Notes: a model not told the origin generated them from the letters alone. A stretch of 36,304 bases of DNA from Clostridia bacterium (GCA_017518705.1 JAFWUC010000054.1:1-36304), one strand, 5' to 3'; positions 23,901-31,952 are shown, numbered from the stretch's first letter. A program made the numbers and translations.

Positions 23901-23945
23901 AGCAGCGGTGAATGGCGCAGGTCGTTTCACCGCTGCTTTAATTTT
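23901..23945 (+). terminator. Riboswitch-controlled terminator
   Basis: AGCAGCGGTGAA (23901-23912) pairs perfectly with TTCACCGCTGCT (23926-23937), followed by TTAATTTT, ending 23 nt before the first transporter gene. It is the expression platform of the lysine riboswitch. Confidence 0.88.
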
Positions 23946-23967
23946 CATAACGAAGGAGATCAAGAAC

Positions 23968-24819
23968 ATGAAGAAGGTTTTTGCCACGCTGATCGCGCTG
24001 ATCATGATCCTTACATCCTTTGCCGCCCTGGGCGATACCCCCAGCGGCGTCGAAGACGGTGTGCTCACCATCGCCATGGAATGCGCCTACGCCCCCTACA
24101 ACTGGACCCAGAGCGATGACAGCAACGGCGCCGTGCCCATCGCGAACGTGCCGGGTTCCTACGCCAACGGCTACGACGTGATGATCGGCAAGCTCATCTG
24201 CGAAGCCAACGGCTGGCAACTGGAAGTCATCCAGTCCGACTGGGATTCCCTGGTGCCCGGCATACAGACCGGCGCTTTCGACGCCGTCATCGCCGGCCAG
24301 TCCATGACCTCCGAGCGCGCCGAGCAGGTGGATTTCGCGGGCCCCTATTTCTACGCCACCATCGTCTGCCTGACCAAAGCCGGCAGCGCCTATGCGGGCG
24401 CCCAGGGACTTTCCGACCTGGCCGGCGGCAGCTGCACCGCGCAGATCGCCACCATCTGGTATGACACCTGCCTGCCGCAGATCAAAGGCGCCAACGTGAT
24501 GCCCGCCGCCGAGACCGCTCCCGCCATGCTGATGGCGCTGGAGACCGGCATGGTCGACTTCATCTGCACCGATATGCCCACCGCCCAGGGCGCCGTAGCC
24601 GCCTATCCCGACATGGTGATACTTGACTTCTCCGGCACCGAAGGCGACTTCCAGTTTACCGAGGAAGAGCGCGCCGAGAACGTGAACATCGGCGTTTCCG
24701 TGATGAAGGGCAACACCGTGCTCCGCGAAGCGATCGACAGCGTGCTTTCCGGCATGACCGCGGACGACTTCAACGCCATGATGGCGTACGCGATCGAGAT
24801 CCAGCCTCTGTCCGAGTGA
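23968..24819 (+). CDS. Lysine-type ABC transporter substrate-binding protein
   Basis: A 283-residue protein of the amino-acid solute-binding family 3. Residues 1-20 are a signal peptide (MKKVFATLIALIMILTSFA). The mature part shows the family's YAPYNW segment, GYDVMIGKLICEANG, DWDSLVPGIQTGAFDAVIAGQSMTSERAEQVDFAGPYF, and a D-rich hinge near TGMVDFICTDMPTAQGA. There is no lipobox cysteine, although such proteins in single-membrane Bacillota are normally lipoproteins. ATG 23968 follows GAAGGAG at 9 nt. The lysine riboswitch directly upstream identifies lysine, or a related basic amino acid, as the likely ligand. Confidence 0.88.
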   Translation: MKKVFATLIALIMILTSFAALGDTPSGVEDGVLTIAMECAYAPYNWTQSDDSNGAVPIANVPGSYANGYDVMIGKLICEANGWQLEVIQSDWDSLVPGIQTGAFDAVIAGQSMTSERAEQVDFAGPYFYATIVCLTKAGSAYAGAQGLSDLAGGSCTAQIATIWYDTCLPQIKGANVMPAAETAPAMLMALETGMVDFICTDMPTAQGAVAAYPDMVILDFSGTEGDFQFTEEERAENVNIGVSVMKGNTVLREAIDSVLSGMTADDFNAMMAYAIEIQPLSE

Positions 24820-24842
24820 TCCGCACACCGCACTGATCCTGT

Positions 24843-24877
24843 TGAGCGCTGAGAGAGACCGTCTTTCTCGGCGCTCA
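24843..24877 (+). promoter_or_regulatory. Intercistronic hairpin after the binding-protein gene
   Basis: TGAGCGCTGAGA (24843-24854) pairs with TCTCGGCGCTCA (24866-24877) with one T-G wobble. There is no T run. Hairpins here commonly protect the binding-protein message from 3' decay so that it is made in excess over the membrane parts. Confidence 0.65.
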
Positions 24878-24906
24878 GGCATAATGAACGATAAGGAGTA
24901 AGCTTG

Positions 24907-25755
24907 ATGAGCAAGTTTGCGCAGCTTGGCGCGGATATAGTCAAACTCTGGGGCAGATACGGCAGCTCATACATAAAGGGCATCGAGAACACGCTCATAC
25001 TGGCATTGATCGGCACGCTGCTGGGCTGCCTGATTGGCTTTGTCTGCGGCGTACTCAACACCATCCCCTGCGGTCCTTCGGTGCATCCCGTAAAACGCTT
25101 CTTCCTGAAGCTGATCCGCGTGGTGATCAGGATATACGTCGAAGTGTTCCGCGGCACGCCCATGGTGCTGCAGGCGGTATTCCTCTATTACGGTCTGCCC
25201 TATTTTACCAACAATGCCCTCAAGTTTACCTCCGTATGGGTCGCCGCCATAGTCGTGGTCTCCATAAACACGGGCGCGTACATGGCCGAATCCGTGCGCG
25301 GCGGCATCATTTCCGTCGACCCCGGTCAGGCTGAGGGCGCGAAAGCCATAGGCATGAACCACGTGCAGACCATGACCAGCGTGATCCTCCCCCAGGCGCT
25401 GCGCAACATCCTGCCTCAGATAGGCAACAACTACATCATCAACATCAAGGACACCTCGGTGATGTTCATCATCGGTTACCCGGACTTTTTCGCGGCGCAC
25501 AGAGCCGCCGTCGGCGCGAGTTATCTGTATTTCCCCTCGGCGACCGTCGAGATGGTGGGTTACTTAACCATGACGCTGATCGCATCCTTCCTGCTGCGCT
25601 GGCTGGAGAAACGCCTTGACGGCGCCAGCAGTTACGAGCTGGTACAGGTGGACGCCCTGACCATGACCGCGGGCACATACAACCATCCCGACCGCGGCAC
25701 GCCTTTCGACGAGCACAACAAGGAATACGAAGGCAGCGGAAAGGCAGGTGCATGA
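24907..25755 (+). CDS. Amino-acid ABC transporter permease
   Basis: A 282-residue membrane protein of the His/Glu/Lys permease type. It has about five membrane segments; the EAA coupling loop reads [38 protein letters not shown], the site that contacts the ATPase. Upstream is [19 protein letters not shown], also a family hallmark. A hydrophilic tail of about 45 residues follows the last segment and is longer than usual. ATG 24907 lies 8 nt after AAGGAG; TTG three bases earlier is a less likely start. A single permease gene implies a homodimer. Confidence 0.9.
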   Translation: MSKFAQLGADIVKLWGRYGSSYIKGIENTLILALIGTLLGCLIGFVCGVLNTIPCGPSVHPVKRFFLKLIRVVIRIYVEVFRGTPMVLQAVFLYYGLPYFTNNALKFTSVWVAAIVVVSINTGAYMAESVRGGIISVDPGQAEGAKAIGMNHVQTMTSVILPQALRNILPQIGNNYIINIKDTSVMFIIGYPDFFAAHRAAVGASYLYFPSATVEMVGYLTMTLIASFLLRWLEKRLDGASSYELVQVDALTMTAGTYNHPDRGTPFDEHNKEYEGSGKAGA

Positions 25756-25756
25756 C

Positions 25757-26497
25757 ATGAGCGGCAGTATCCTTAAGATTGATCACCTTTCCAAGTCCTT
25801 CGGCTCCAACGTGGTGCTGAAAGATATCTCGTTTTCCGTAAACAAGGGCGACATCATCAGCATAATCGGCGCCTCCGGCTCCGGAAAATCCACCCTGCTG
25901 CGCTGCATAAACCTCCTGGAAATGCCCAATTCCGGCCAGATCGTATATAACGGCAAAAACGTGCTGGAGCGCGGCTTCAAGGCGGCGCGCTACCGCGCGC
26001 ATGTGGGCATGGTGTTCCAGTCCTTTAACCTGTTCAACAATATGACCGTGCTGGAAAACTGCATGGCCGGTCAGATCCGCGTGCTCAAGCGGAACAAAGC
26101 CGAAGCGAAAGCCAACGCCATAAAGTATCTCGAAAAGGTCGGCATGGCGCCCTATGTGAACGCCAAGCCCCGGCAGCTGTCCGGCGGTCAGAAGCAGCGC
26201 GTCGCCAGCGCCCGCGCCATGGTCATGGATCCTGAGGTGCTGCTCTTCGACGAGCCCACCAGCGCCCTCGACCCCGAAATGGTGGGCGAAGTGCTCGCCG
26301 TTATGAAAAAACTGGCCGAAAGCGGCATGACCATGCTGGTGGTCACCCATGAAATGTCCTTCGCCCGGGACGCGAGCACACGCGTTATCTACATGTGCGA
26401 CGGGGTGATACTGGAGCAGGGCACTCCAGAGGAACTGTTCACCGATCCCAAGCAGCCCCGCACCCGCGAATTCCTGCGGCGGATGCTGGACAGGTAA
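25757..26497 (+). CDS. Amino-acid ABC transporter ATP-binding protein
   Basis: A 246-residue ATPase with all motifs: Walker [11 protein letters not shown]-loop [11 protein letters not shown], signature LSGGQKQRV, Walker [15 protein letters not shown], and the H-loop VVTHEM. It belongs to the polar-amino-acid (GlnQ/HisP) class. I chose ATG 25757, the first in-frame ATG, 8 nt after GGCAGG; a GTG at 25748 is an alternative. It overlaps nothing but starts two bases after the permease stop, so the operon is SBP-permease-ATPase under the lysine riboswitch. Confidence 0.93.
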   Translation: MSGSILKIDHLSKSFGSNVVLKDISFSVNKGDIISIIGASGSGKSTLLRCINLLEMPNSGQIVYNGKNVLERGFKAARYRAHVGMVFQSFNLFNNMTVLENCMAGQIRVLKRNKAEAKANAIKYLEKVGMAPYVNAKPRQLSGGQKQRVASARAMVMDPEVLLFDEPTSALDPEMVGEVLAVMKKLAESGMTMLVVTHEMSFARDASTRVIYMCDGVILEQGTPEELFTDPKQPRTREFLRRMLDR

Positions 26498-26506
26498 CAG
26501 TCAAAA

Positions 26507-26533
26507 CGGGGCCCGCAAGGGGCCCGCTTTTTT
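26507..26533 (+). terminator. Terminator of the lysine transporter operon
   Basis: CGGG-G-CCC pairs with GGG-CCCG (26507-26526) with one bulged G and a 5-nt loop, followed by C and a run of T to 26533. Confidence 0.85.
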
Positions 26534-26659
26534 CTGCACAGGTCCGCTGCCGGGCACAAGCTTTGGTCACCGCCGTTAATGCCCAAAGCAGGAATACCCG
26601 CCCGCCGCGCAGAACAATAATGTGAATATGTAAGAAAATGCAGGAGAGACACTCGGAAA

Positions 26660-27331
26660 ATGATACCGCGGATCAAAAACCGGATATACGGCTTCTTCGG
26701 CCGCAAAGAGAACCGTACGCGGCTGATAATGACGATCTTCGGCGTTGTGGTCAGCGCCGTAAGCGTGGGCTTTTTCAGGCAGGCTGCCTTCGGCACGGAC
26801 CCATTCCAGTGCATGTGCGCGGGCCTCGATAACGTGATCCCCATAAGCTTCGGTACGCTCTACGTTATTATCAACCTGGCGCTGCTGTGCGTGATGTTTT
26901 TCACCTCCCGCAAGTTCATAGGCATCGCCACTTTCATCAATATGTTCCTGACGGGCTATATCGTGGAATTCAGCGAGAACACGGTGCACGGCATATTCGG
27001 CGACCCGTCCATGACCGGGCGCATCATCTACCTGATCATCGGCATAGCGGTCATGTGCCTGGCATCCGCGTTCTACTTTACCGCGGACCTGGGCGTTTCC
27101 ACTTACGACTTCATCGCCCTCAGGCTGGCGGAGGTCTGGAAAAAGGTGCCGTTCCGGCTGATCCGCATCTGCACCGACCTGATCTGCGTCGGCATCGGCT
27201 TTGCGCTGAGCTTCGTGCCGGGCGTAGGCACCATAATCACCGCGTTCTTCATGGGGCCGCTGATCTCGTTTTTCATAGTCCGCGCCGCCAGGCCCTTCCT
27301 GCGCAGGGGTTCGGAACAAAATGCCGGCTGA
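26660..27331 (+). CDS. YczE/YitT-like membrane protein
   Basis: A 223-residue integral membrane protein with about five or six hydrophobic segments (about 22-41, 60-80, 85-105, 118-143, 170-190, 192-212). The family motif is AAFGTDPFQCMCAGLDNVIPISFGTLYVIINLALL near the N-terminus and DLGVSTYDFIALRLAE in the middle, typical of the YczE/YyaS/YitT group, whose role is unknown. The start is ATG 26660; an AGGAG lies about 14 nt upstream, which is rather far. It is followed 13 nt later by the DUF2200 gene. Confidence 0.8.
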   Translation: MIPRIKNRIYGFFGRKENRTRLIMTIFGVVVSAVSVGFFRQAAFGTDPFQCMCAGLDNVIPISFGTLYVIINLALLCVMFFTSRKFIGIATFINMFLTGYIVEFSENTVHGIFGDPSMTGRIIYLIIGIAVMCLASAFYFTADLGVSTYDFIALRLAEVWKKVPFRLIRICTDLICVGIGFALSFVPGVGTIITAFFMGPLISFFIVRAARPFLRRGSEQNAG

Positions 27332-27344
27332 AGGAGGTGCCCGA

Positions 27345-27680
27345 ATGCCAAGAAAAAGCGTATTTGATATGCCGTTTTCGAAAGTTTATGCCTGCCTCGT
27401 TCAAAAAGCGGAGCGGAAGGGCCGCTCAAAGGCGGAAGTAGACCGTGTGACTCCCTGGCTGACGGGCTATACGGATATCGACTCGATCGCCGAGATCAGC
27501 TACGGCGGGTTCCTGTCCGCCGCGCCCAAATGGAATCCGCGCTCCGGGCTCATCACCGGCAACGTGTGCGGCGTAAGGGTGGAGACCATCGAAGATGAGC
27601 TGACGAAGCGGATGCGGCAGCTCGACAAGCTCGTGGATGAGCTCGCCAAGGGCAAACCCCTGGATAAAGTGCTTAGATGA
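27345..27680 (+). CDS. DUF2200 family protein
   Basis: A 111-residue soluble protein. Family landmarks are FDMPFSKVYACLVQKAERKGRSKAEVDRVTPWLTGY near the start and ISYGGFLSAAPKWNP in the middle, then GNVCGVRVETIEDELTKRMRQLDKLVDELAKGK. DUF2200 has no assigned biochemical activity and is often found in stand-alone positions. The start is set by AAGGAGG at 7 nt before ATG 27345. It is followed after 19 nt by the patatin gene and may be cotranscribed with it and with the YczE gene. Confidence 0.88.
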   Translation: MPRKSVFDMPFSKVYACLVQKAERKGRSKAEVDRVTPWLTGYTDIDSIAEISYGGFLSAAPKWNPRSGLITGNVCGVRVETIEDELTKRMRQLDKLVDELAKGKPLDKVLR

Positions 27681-27699
27681 TAACGGAGTAAGCCAAAGG

Positions 27700-28542
27700 A
27701 TGAAAACGGCTTTGATAATGGAAGGCGGTGCCATGCGCGGCATGTTCACATGCGGCGTTATTGACGTGTTCATGGAAAACGGGATCACCTTCGACGGGGC
27801 GGCAGGCATCTCCGCCGGAGCCTGCTTCGGCTGCAATTTCAAGTCCCTTCAGATCGGACGTCCCATCCGATATAACAAAACCTACTGCCGCGATCCCAGG
27901 TACTGCAGCGTCCGCTCACTGCTGAAAACGGGTGACCTGTACGGCGCCGACTTCTGCTACCGGGAGCTGCCCGACGTACTGGATCCGTTCGACTGGAAGA
28001 CGTTTAAAGAGAATCCCATGTCGTTCTTCGCGGGCGCCACGGACGTCGAGACCGGCAAGTGCGTGTACCACCTATGCACGGGCGACAGGACAGCCGATAT
28101 GCTCTGGCTGCGGGCCTCGGCATCCATGCCCATAGTCTCGCGGCCCGTACCCATCGACGGCCGGCTGTATCTGGACGGCGGTATATCCGACGCGGTCCCC
28201 TATCGATTTATGATCGACCGGGGCTATGACCCGAGCGTGATTATACTTACGCAGCCCAAAGGCTACAGAAAAACGCAGGAAGCTTCCCCGATTATCAGGT
28301 TCTTCCTGCGTAAAATGCCGAAGATCCGCGAAGCCATGGAACACCGGCACGAAATGTACAACCGCCAGATGGACGAGCTGGATCGGATGGAAGCGGAGCA
28401 GACCGCCCTGATCATCCGTCCCGAAGAAGACCTGCGCATCGGTCACACGGAAAAAGATCCCCGCGAACTGGAGCGGGTCTATCGTGCCGGACGCGGCGAA
28501 GCCGAAAAACGCCTGAATGAGGTCCGCGCCCGGCTTAAGTGA
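27700..28542 (+). CDS. Patatin-like phospholipase
   Basis: A 280-residue lipid acyl hydrolase. The oxyanion-hole glycine motif is EGGAMRGMF (residues 8-15), the nucleophile is S38 in GISAG (G-x-S-x-G), and the second member of the Ser-Asp dyad is D159 in LDGGISDAVPY. No signal peptide is present, so it acts on the inner membrane face. The C-terminal 110 residues are helical and rich in Glu, Arg and Lys. ATG 27700 follows GGAG with a long spacer and AAAGG adjacent. It resembles the E. coli YjjU branch, whose substrate is not well defined. Confidence 0.9.
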   Translation: MKTALIMEGGAMRGMFTCGVIDVFMENGITFDGAAGISAGACFGCNFKSLQIGRPIRYNKTYCRDPRYCSVRSLLKTGDLYGADFCYRELPDVLDPFDWKTFKENPMSFFAGATDVETGKCVYHLCTGDRTADMLWLRASASMPIVSRPVPIDGRLYLDGGISDAVPYRFMIDRGYDPSVIILTQPKGYRKTQEASPIIRFFLRKMPKIREAMEHRHEMYNRQMDELDRMEAEQTALIIRPEEDLRIGHTEKDPRELERVYRAGRGEAEKRLNEVRARLK

Positions 28543-28551
28543 AGCCCGGAT

Positions 28552-29331
28552 CTACAGATCCCTTCCCAGCACTTCCCACGCCCTGAGCGAAGGAAACGCC
28601 GAAGGATCGTCGCTCTTTATCATGCGTTCCAGCCTCAGCCACCTGACTTCGCGCCCGCCGAGCTCGATCCACTGCCTCTCCCCGGTCTTCTTAAGCTCGA
28701 AAATCGTATCGTTTCCGTCCGAGTCCACAACATGCCCGCTCACCCAGTACGCGTCGTGCGGGAAATCCGCCCGCAGCGTCAGCGCCATCCTTTCGGCGAT
28801 TACGGGCCGCCCGAAGTCGAGCCTGCACCAGGCGTCTTCCCTGGCGCCTATGCCCCAGCTCTCATACGGCCATTTGCCGTGGGAAGTGTTGTATCTGAAC
28901 CCGTCGATCACGTTCCTCGCCGCGAACACGGACTCGCCGCGCGTCTCCACATTTGCCGTGCAGTGGGGGTAAAACGCCGTATCGCCGCGAAGGTCCAAGG
29001 GATTGCGGGCGATATCCCTTACCGACATGATCTCGGCTTTGCTCATGAGTCTGGCGGAAAGTATGTTCCTTTCCGCAGTGAAAGCGCCCGGCGCATAGGC
29101 ACGGCGATGCTCGCCCGCCGGGACCCGCCAGACCAGATGACCGTCCGGACAGAACACCTCGCCCTCGGGGACCGACGCGTCCGTCCCGAGCCATATATGC
29201 GACATGGGCGGGGCGGACACTTCCACCTCGTCCCCTTCGTCCCATACATGCTCAACGCACAAACGCGCTTCTTCCGCGTGCTCCGCCTGCGCGAGTATCG
29301 TCCCTTCGCGGTCCTTCACCGTCAGTTTCAT
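28552..29331 (-). CDS. Carbohydrate-binding protein with discoidin-like C-terminus
   Basis: A 259-residue soluble protein without a signal peptide. Residues 1-85 form a beta-rich module of short strands (EVEVSAPPMSHIWLG ... LVWRVPAG). Residues 110-255 resemble a discoidin/CBM32-like jelly roll: NVETRGESVFAARNVIDGF, YESWGIGAREDAWCRLDFGRPV, RADFPHDAYWVSGHVVDSDG and a VRWLRLERM ending. This two-part arrangement recurs in Clostridia as an uncharacterised carbohydrate-binding protein; I recognise no catalytic residues. It stands alone, convergent with the patatin gene. The sugar is unknown. Confidence 0.65.
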   Translation of the reverse strand: MKLTVKDREGTILAQAEHAEEARLCVEHVWDEGDEVEVSAPPMSHIWLGTDASVPEGEVFCPDGHLVWRVPAGEHRRAYAPGAFTAERNILSARLMSKAEIMSVRDIARNPLDLRGDTAFYPHCTANVETRGESVFAARNVIDGFRYNTSHGKWPYESWGIGAREDAWCRLDFGRPVIAERMALTLRADFPHDAYWVSGHVVDSDGNDTIFELKKTGERQWIELGGREVRWLRLERMIKSDDPSAFPSLRAWEVLGRDL

Positions 29332-29351
29332 TTTTCAGCCTTTCCGCCGTT

Positions 29352-30128
29352 CTACGGCAGCATATCCTCCGTCACTTTGCCCAGCACCCTGCCGAAGCAG
29401 CGCAGGGAACTGTTTTCGTCGGGCCTGATAACGTCGTACTCCCTGTTGAGCGGATACAGACCGTCTTTGTGATATTCCTTCATTATGCCTTCGCCGTCCA
29501 GCACGAACACGCCGATCTCGCCTTCGCTAAGCGTATCTGTGTGCTGCACAAGGGCGATGTCCCCGTCGAAATACTCAGGCTCCATGCTGCGTCCGGACAC
29601 CTTAACCAGCTCGTCGCAGTCGTCCAGTATGGGGCTGTAGATCAGCTTCACGGTCTCGCTCTCTCCCCCGTCGTCCAGATACAGACCGTCGCCGGCACAC
29701 ATGCTTAATGGGTTCACGGGCAGGGAAACGAGCCGGACGCGCTTTCTCGCTTCGTTTATGTCGATCACCTTGCCGCCATCCTGCGCGGCGAGCATGGTCT
29801 CTGCCAATGAGAGCAGGTAGGAACACTCTTTTTCGGGCAGGTCCGCCATTATGTCCAGCAGCTTTTTCTGAGGCGCGGACAGGGCTTCCCGCCCCGAGCG
29901 GATGCCCAGCAGTTCGTCCGCGGACACGTTAAGCGCGCAGCACAGCTTTCTTATATTGTCTATATCGGGACGGGTGCGCCCGTACTCCCAGGCGCTCACG
30001 CCGCCCAGCGTGACGTCCAGCTTTTCAGCCAGCCGGGGACGGCTCATGGCCCTTTCCCGGCGCGCTTTTTCTATGCTCTCATTCAGCTTCCAGCCCTTGA
30101 CCAGCCTGTACGCGCAGTGTTTGTCCAT
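29352..30128 (-). CDS. XRE/S24 (LexA- and cI-like) repressor with self-cleavage residues
   Basis: A 258-residue repressor. A helix-turn-helix occupies about residues 17-72 (SRPRLAEKLDVTLGGVSAWEYGRTRPD). A linker of about 60 residues leads to an S24 domain. The catalytic Ser is S181 in GRSMEP and the Lys is K217 in GIMKEY; a likely Ala-Gly cleavage bond lies at 145-146 in CAGDG. All three are intact, so RecA-stimulated self-cleavage is possible. ATG 30128 follows GAGGG at about 9 nt; its promoter is 30157-30185. It diverges from an XRE-ImmA pair, a layout seen in phages and integrative elements, although no integrase or structural gene is present here. Confidence 0.88.
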   Translation of the reverse strand: MDKHCAYRLVKGWKLNESIEKARRERAMSRPRLAEKLDVTLGGVSAWEYGRTRPDIDNIRKLCCALNVSADELLGIRSGREALSAPQKKLLDIMADLPEKECSYLLSLAETMLAAQDGGKVIDINEARKRVRLVSLPVNPLSMCAGDGLYLDDGGESETVKLIYSPILDDCDELVKVSGRSMEPEYFDGDIALVQHTDTLSEGEIGVFVLDGEGIMKEYHKDGLYPLNREYDVIRPDENSSLRCFGRVLGKVTEDMLP

Positions 30129-30156
30129 ACGTCCCGCCCTCTCTTCGTTTGTGCAC

Positions 30157-30185
30157 ATTATATCATCTCTCACAAGGTATGTAAA
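30157..30185 (-). promoter_or_regulatory. Promoter of the S24 repressor gene
   Basis: Reading leftward: TTTACA (30180-30185), 17-bp spacer, TATAAT (30157-30162). Confidence 0.75.
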
Positions 30186-30203
30186 CAGGTTTCACACAAA
30201 ATT

Positions 30204-30222
30204 AATACTATCTGTATCGTTA
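30204..30222 (+). promoter_or_regulatory. Operator copy O1, upstream of the divergent promoters
   Basis: AATACTATCTGTATCGTTA contains the inverted repeat ATAC-N5-GTAT. It differs from O2 at 2 of 19 positions and starts 32 bp upstream of it, roughly three helical turns. Confidence 0.7.
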
Positions 30223-30229
30223 ATATGTA

Positions 30230-30258
30230 TTGACAAATACTGTCTGTATCGATATAAT
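30230..30258 (+). promoter_or_regulatory. Promoter of the XRE-ImmA operon
   Basis: TTGACA (30230-30235), 17-bp spacer, TATAAT (30253-30258): a full consensus promoter, implying strong transcription unless repressed. Operator O2 fills the spacer. Confidence 0.85.
30236..30254 (+). promoter_or_regulatory. Operator copy O2 inside the XRE-ImmA promoter
   Basis: AATACTGTCTGTATCGATA, with the same ATAC-N5-GTAT repeat as O1. It covers the whole spacer between -35 and -10, so a bound protein would block polymerase. The binder is probably the S24 repressor or the XRE protein encoded on either side. Confidence 0.7.
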
Positions 30259-30285
30259 GTGAGTGTACGGGAAAGAGAGGGCTTT

Positions 30286-30657
30286 ATGGACAGACAGGGC
30301 TTTGGCGGGTTCATAACCCGGGCGCGTCTCAAAAAGGCCATGAGCCTGAGGGAGACGGCGGAAAAGTTAGGGATCTCCCCCATGTATCTGTCCGACGTGG
30401 AACGGGGCCGGCGCAGCGCCTTCACGCTGAACAAACTGCGCTCCTTCGCCTCCATCACGGGCCTTACCGGCGAGGAGACCGCCGAGATGTTCGACCTTGC
30501 GGGGCAGGACAGGGGCGAAGTCTCCCCCGACGTGAGCGAGTACATAAACGGCAACAGCTACATCTGCGCCGCGCTGCGCACCGCGAAAAGCCTGAACGCG
30601 GACAAGGACGACTGGACGAAGATGCTTGATGAATTGAGACAGAGGAAGGGTAAGTAA
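30286..30657 (+). CDS. XRE-family regulator paired with ImmA protease
   Basis: A 123-residue DNA-binding protein. The helix-turn-helix lies at about residues 8-62 (SLRETAEKLGISPMYLSDVERGRRSAF). The remaining 60 residues are helical and end in a basic tail. ATG 30286 follows GAGAGG. The gene is transcribed from a consensus promoter overlapped by operator O2, and the next gene begins one base after its stop. In the ImmR-ImmA and DdrO-IrrE systems, the protease cleaves the XRE partner to relieve repression; here the order XRE then protease supports the same relationship, which is inference. Confidence 0.85.
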   Translation: MDRQGFGGFITRARLKKAMSLRETAEKLGISPMYLSDVERGRRSAFTLNKLRSFASITGLTGEETAEMFDLAGQDRGEVSPDVSEYINGNSYICAALRTAKSLNADKDDWTKMLDELRQRKGK

Positions 30658-30658
30658 G

Positions 30659-31354
30659 ATGTACATTAATTTTGAGACCGATCCCGCGTGCGTGCCGTAT
30701 CTCAGCAGCAGCTTTATAGACGAATTCTGCGACGACCTGGTCGCCCGTTTCGACAAGGGCGTGACCCGGGATCTGCATCCTTTGAATATAGACGACTTCG
30801 CCACGGGCCACATGGGCTTAAGGCTGGTATACGAAAACATGTCCTGCAATTTCAGCGTGCTGGGCGCGATGCTGTTTGAGGACACCGCTTACTTCCCCGT
30901 GTACGACCCCAGGCGCGACCGCGCGGAATACATATCCGCCAGGGAAGGCGACGTGGTGCTGGAAAAGAAACTGCTGGACGCCAGCCAGAACGACCGCCTG
31001 CGCTATACCCTGGCCCACGAGGTCGGCCACGCCCTGTGGCACGGCATGTACTACAACTCCCTCAAAAGGAGCGGCAAGGCCATGAACGGCTTCATGCTGT
31101 GCGGGCGTGACAACCTGCGCAGCATAAGCGAGGACGCCGCCCGGCTGTCCCGCCGCAGGCTGATCGAATACCAGGCCAACCGTTCCGCCTCCGCGCTGCT
31201 CATGCCCAAAAGCGCGGTAAAGCGTCTCAGGGATCGGCTGGGCAAACCGGAGACTCCCGACGAAAGGGCCGACCTGGTGATCTACACCGCCGCGGCTTTC
31301 CGGGTAAGCGACTTCGCCGCGAAGATACGCTTAAAAGAACTGGGGATGCTGTAG
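30659..31354 (+). CDS. ImmA/IrrE-type metallopeptidase
   Basis: A 231-residue protein. The zinc-binding HEXXH motif is H120-E-V-G-H124 in LAHEVGHALWHG, and the likely third ligand is E170 in LIEYQANRSASALLMP, the typical helix of the ImmA/IrrE family. Residues 1-110 are a mixed alpha/beta N-terminal part, less conserved. It starts two bases after the stop of the XRE gene. By family precedent it cleaves an XRE-type repressor when a stress or quorum signal is sensed; substrate candidates are the XRE partner and the S24 repressor. Confidence 0.9.
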   Translation: MYINFETDPACVPYLSSSFIDEFCDDLVARFDKGVTRDLHPLNIDDFATGHMGLRLVYENMSCNFSVLGAMLFEDTAYFPVYDPRRDRAEYISAREGDVVLEKKLLDASQNDRLRYTLAHEVGHALWHGMYYNSLKRSGKAMNGFMLCGRDNLRSISEDAARLSRRRLIEYQANRSASALLMPKSAVKRLRDRLGKPETPDERADLVIYTAAAFRVSDFAAKIRLKELGML

Positions 31355-31367
31355 ATCCTGCCGCGAT

Positions 31368-31401
31368 AAAAGAGCCTCGGCTGCGCCGAAGCTCTTTTTT
31401 T
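31368..31401 (+). terminator. Terminator after the ImmA gene
   Basis: AAAGAGC-c-TCGG pairs with CCGA-a-GCTCTTT around CTGCG; the right arm continues into a T run to 31401. Confidence 0.85.
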
Positions 31402-31411
31402 ATGGCCGCGC

Positions 31412-31440
31412 TTGAATTATGCCCGGAACAGTGATATATT
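31412..31440 (+). promoter_or_regulatory. Promoter of the peroxiredoxin gene
   Basis: TTGAAT (31412-31417), 17-bp spacer, TATATT (31435-31440), about 35 nt before the start codon. Confidence 0.65.
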
Positions 31441-31475
31441 ACATGCGGTATATCATCCCAGAAGGAGGCAGCGCC

Positions 31476-31952
31476 ATGGAGCTTCAGATCGGTTCTCCCG
31501 CCCCGGAGTTCTCCCTTCCCGACGACAGCGGGAACGCCCGTTCGATAAAGGACTTTTCAGGCAAGAAACTCGTGATATTCTTTTACGCCAAGGACAACAC
31601 CGCCGGCTGCACCTGCCAGGCGCAGGGCTACGGCGAACTGTACGAAGGATTCAGGTCGCTGGGCTATGAGGTGGTCGGCATAAGCCGCGACAGCGCCGCT
31701 TCCCACGCCCGCTTCAAGCAAAAACTCGCCCTGCCCTATCCCCTGCTTTCCGACCCGGACAGGACGGCGCACGAAGCTTACGGCGTGTGGAAGGAAAAGA
31801 CCATGTACGGCAAAAAGAGCATGGGCACCGAACGCTCGTCTTTCGTGATCGACGAAAACGGCACGCTGGTCGGCATTTTCAGGAAAGTGAATTCCAAGAC
31901 GGATCCCGCCGACATGCTCAAATTCTGCACCGAAATACAAAAGGGGCTGTAA
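31476..31952 (+). CDS. Bcp/PrxQ-type peroxiredoxin
   Basis: A 158-residue thiol peroxidase of the PrxQ group, which reduces peroxides and alkyl hydroperoxides in the cytoplasm. The thioredoxin-like fold is clear: GSPAPEFSLPDDSG, LVIFFYAKDNTAGC with peroxidatic C45, ISRDS, and the LLSDPDR and GTERSSFVIDENGTL strands. The usual resolving cysteine five residues after the peroxidatic one (position 50) is Gln; instead a cysteine sits at 47, giving C-T-C. ATG 31476 follows AGGAGG at 7 nt. The gene stands alone between two terminators. Confidence 0.93.
   Translation: MELQIGSPAPEFSLPDDSGNARSIKDFSGKKLVIFFYAKDNTAGCTCQAQGYGELYEGFRSLGYEVVGISRDSAASHARFKQKLALPYPLLSDPDRTAHEAYGVWKEKTMYGKKSMGTERSSFVIDENGTLVGIFRKVNSKTDPADMLKFCTEIQKGL

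Noticed and set aside
23784..24119. A small + strand frame spanning the riboswitch
   Set aside because: It runs through the L-box aptamer and its terminator and then out of frame through the binding-protein gene.
29352..31354. Prophage or integrative element around the S24 and ImmA genes
   Set aside because: No integrase, recombinase, structural or replication genes, no tRNA or att-like direct repeats were seen; the flanks are unrelated metabolic genes. Only the regulatory module is supported.
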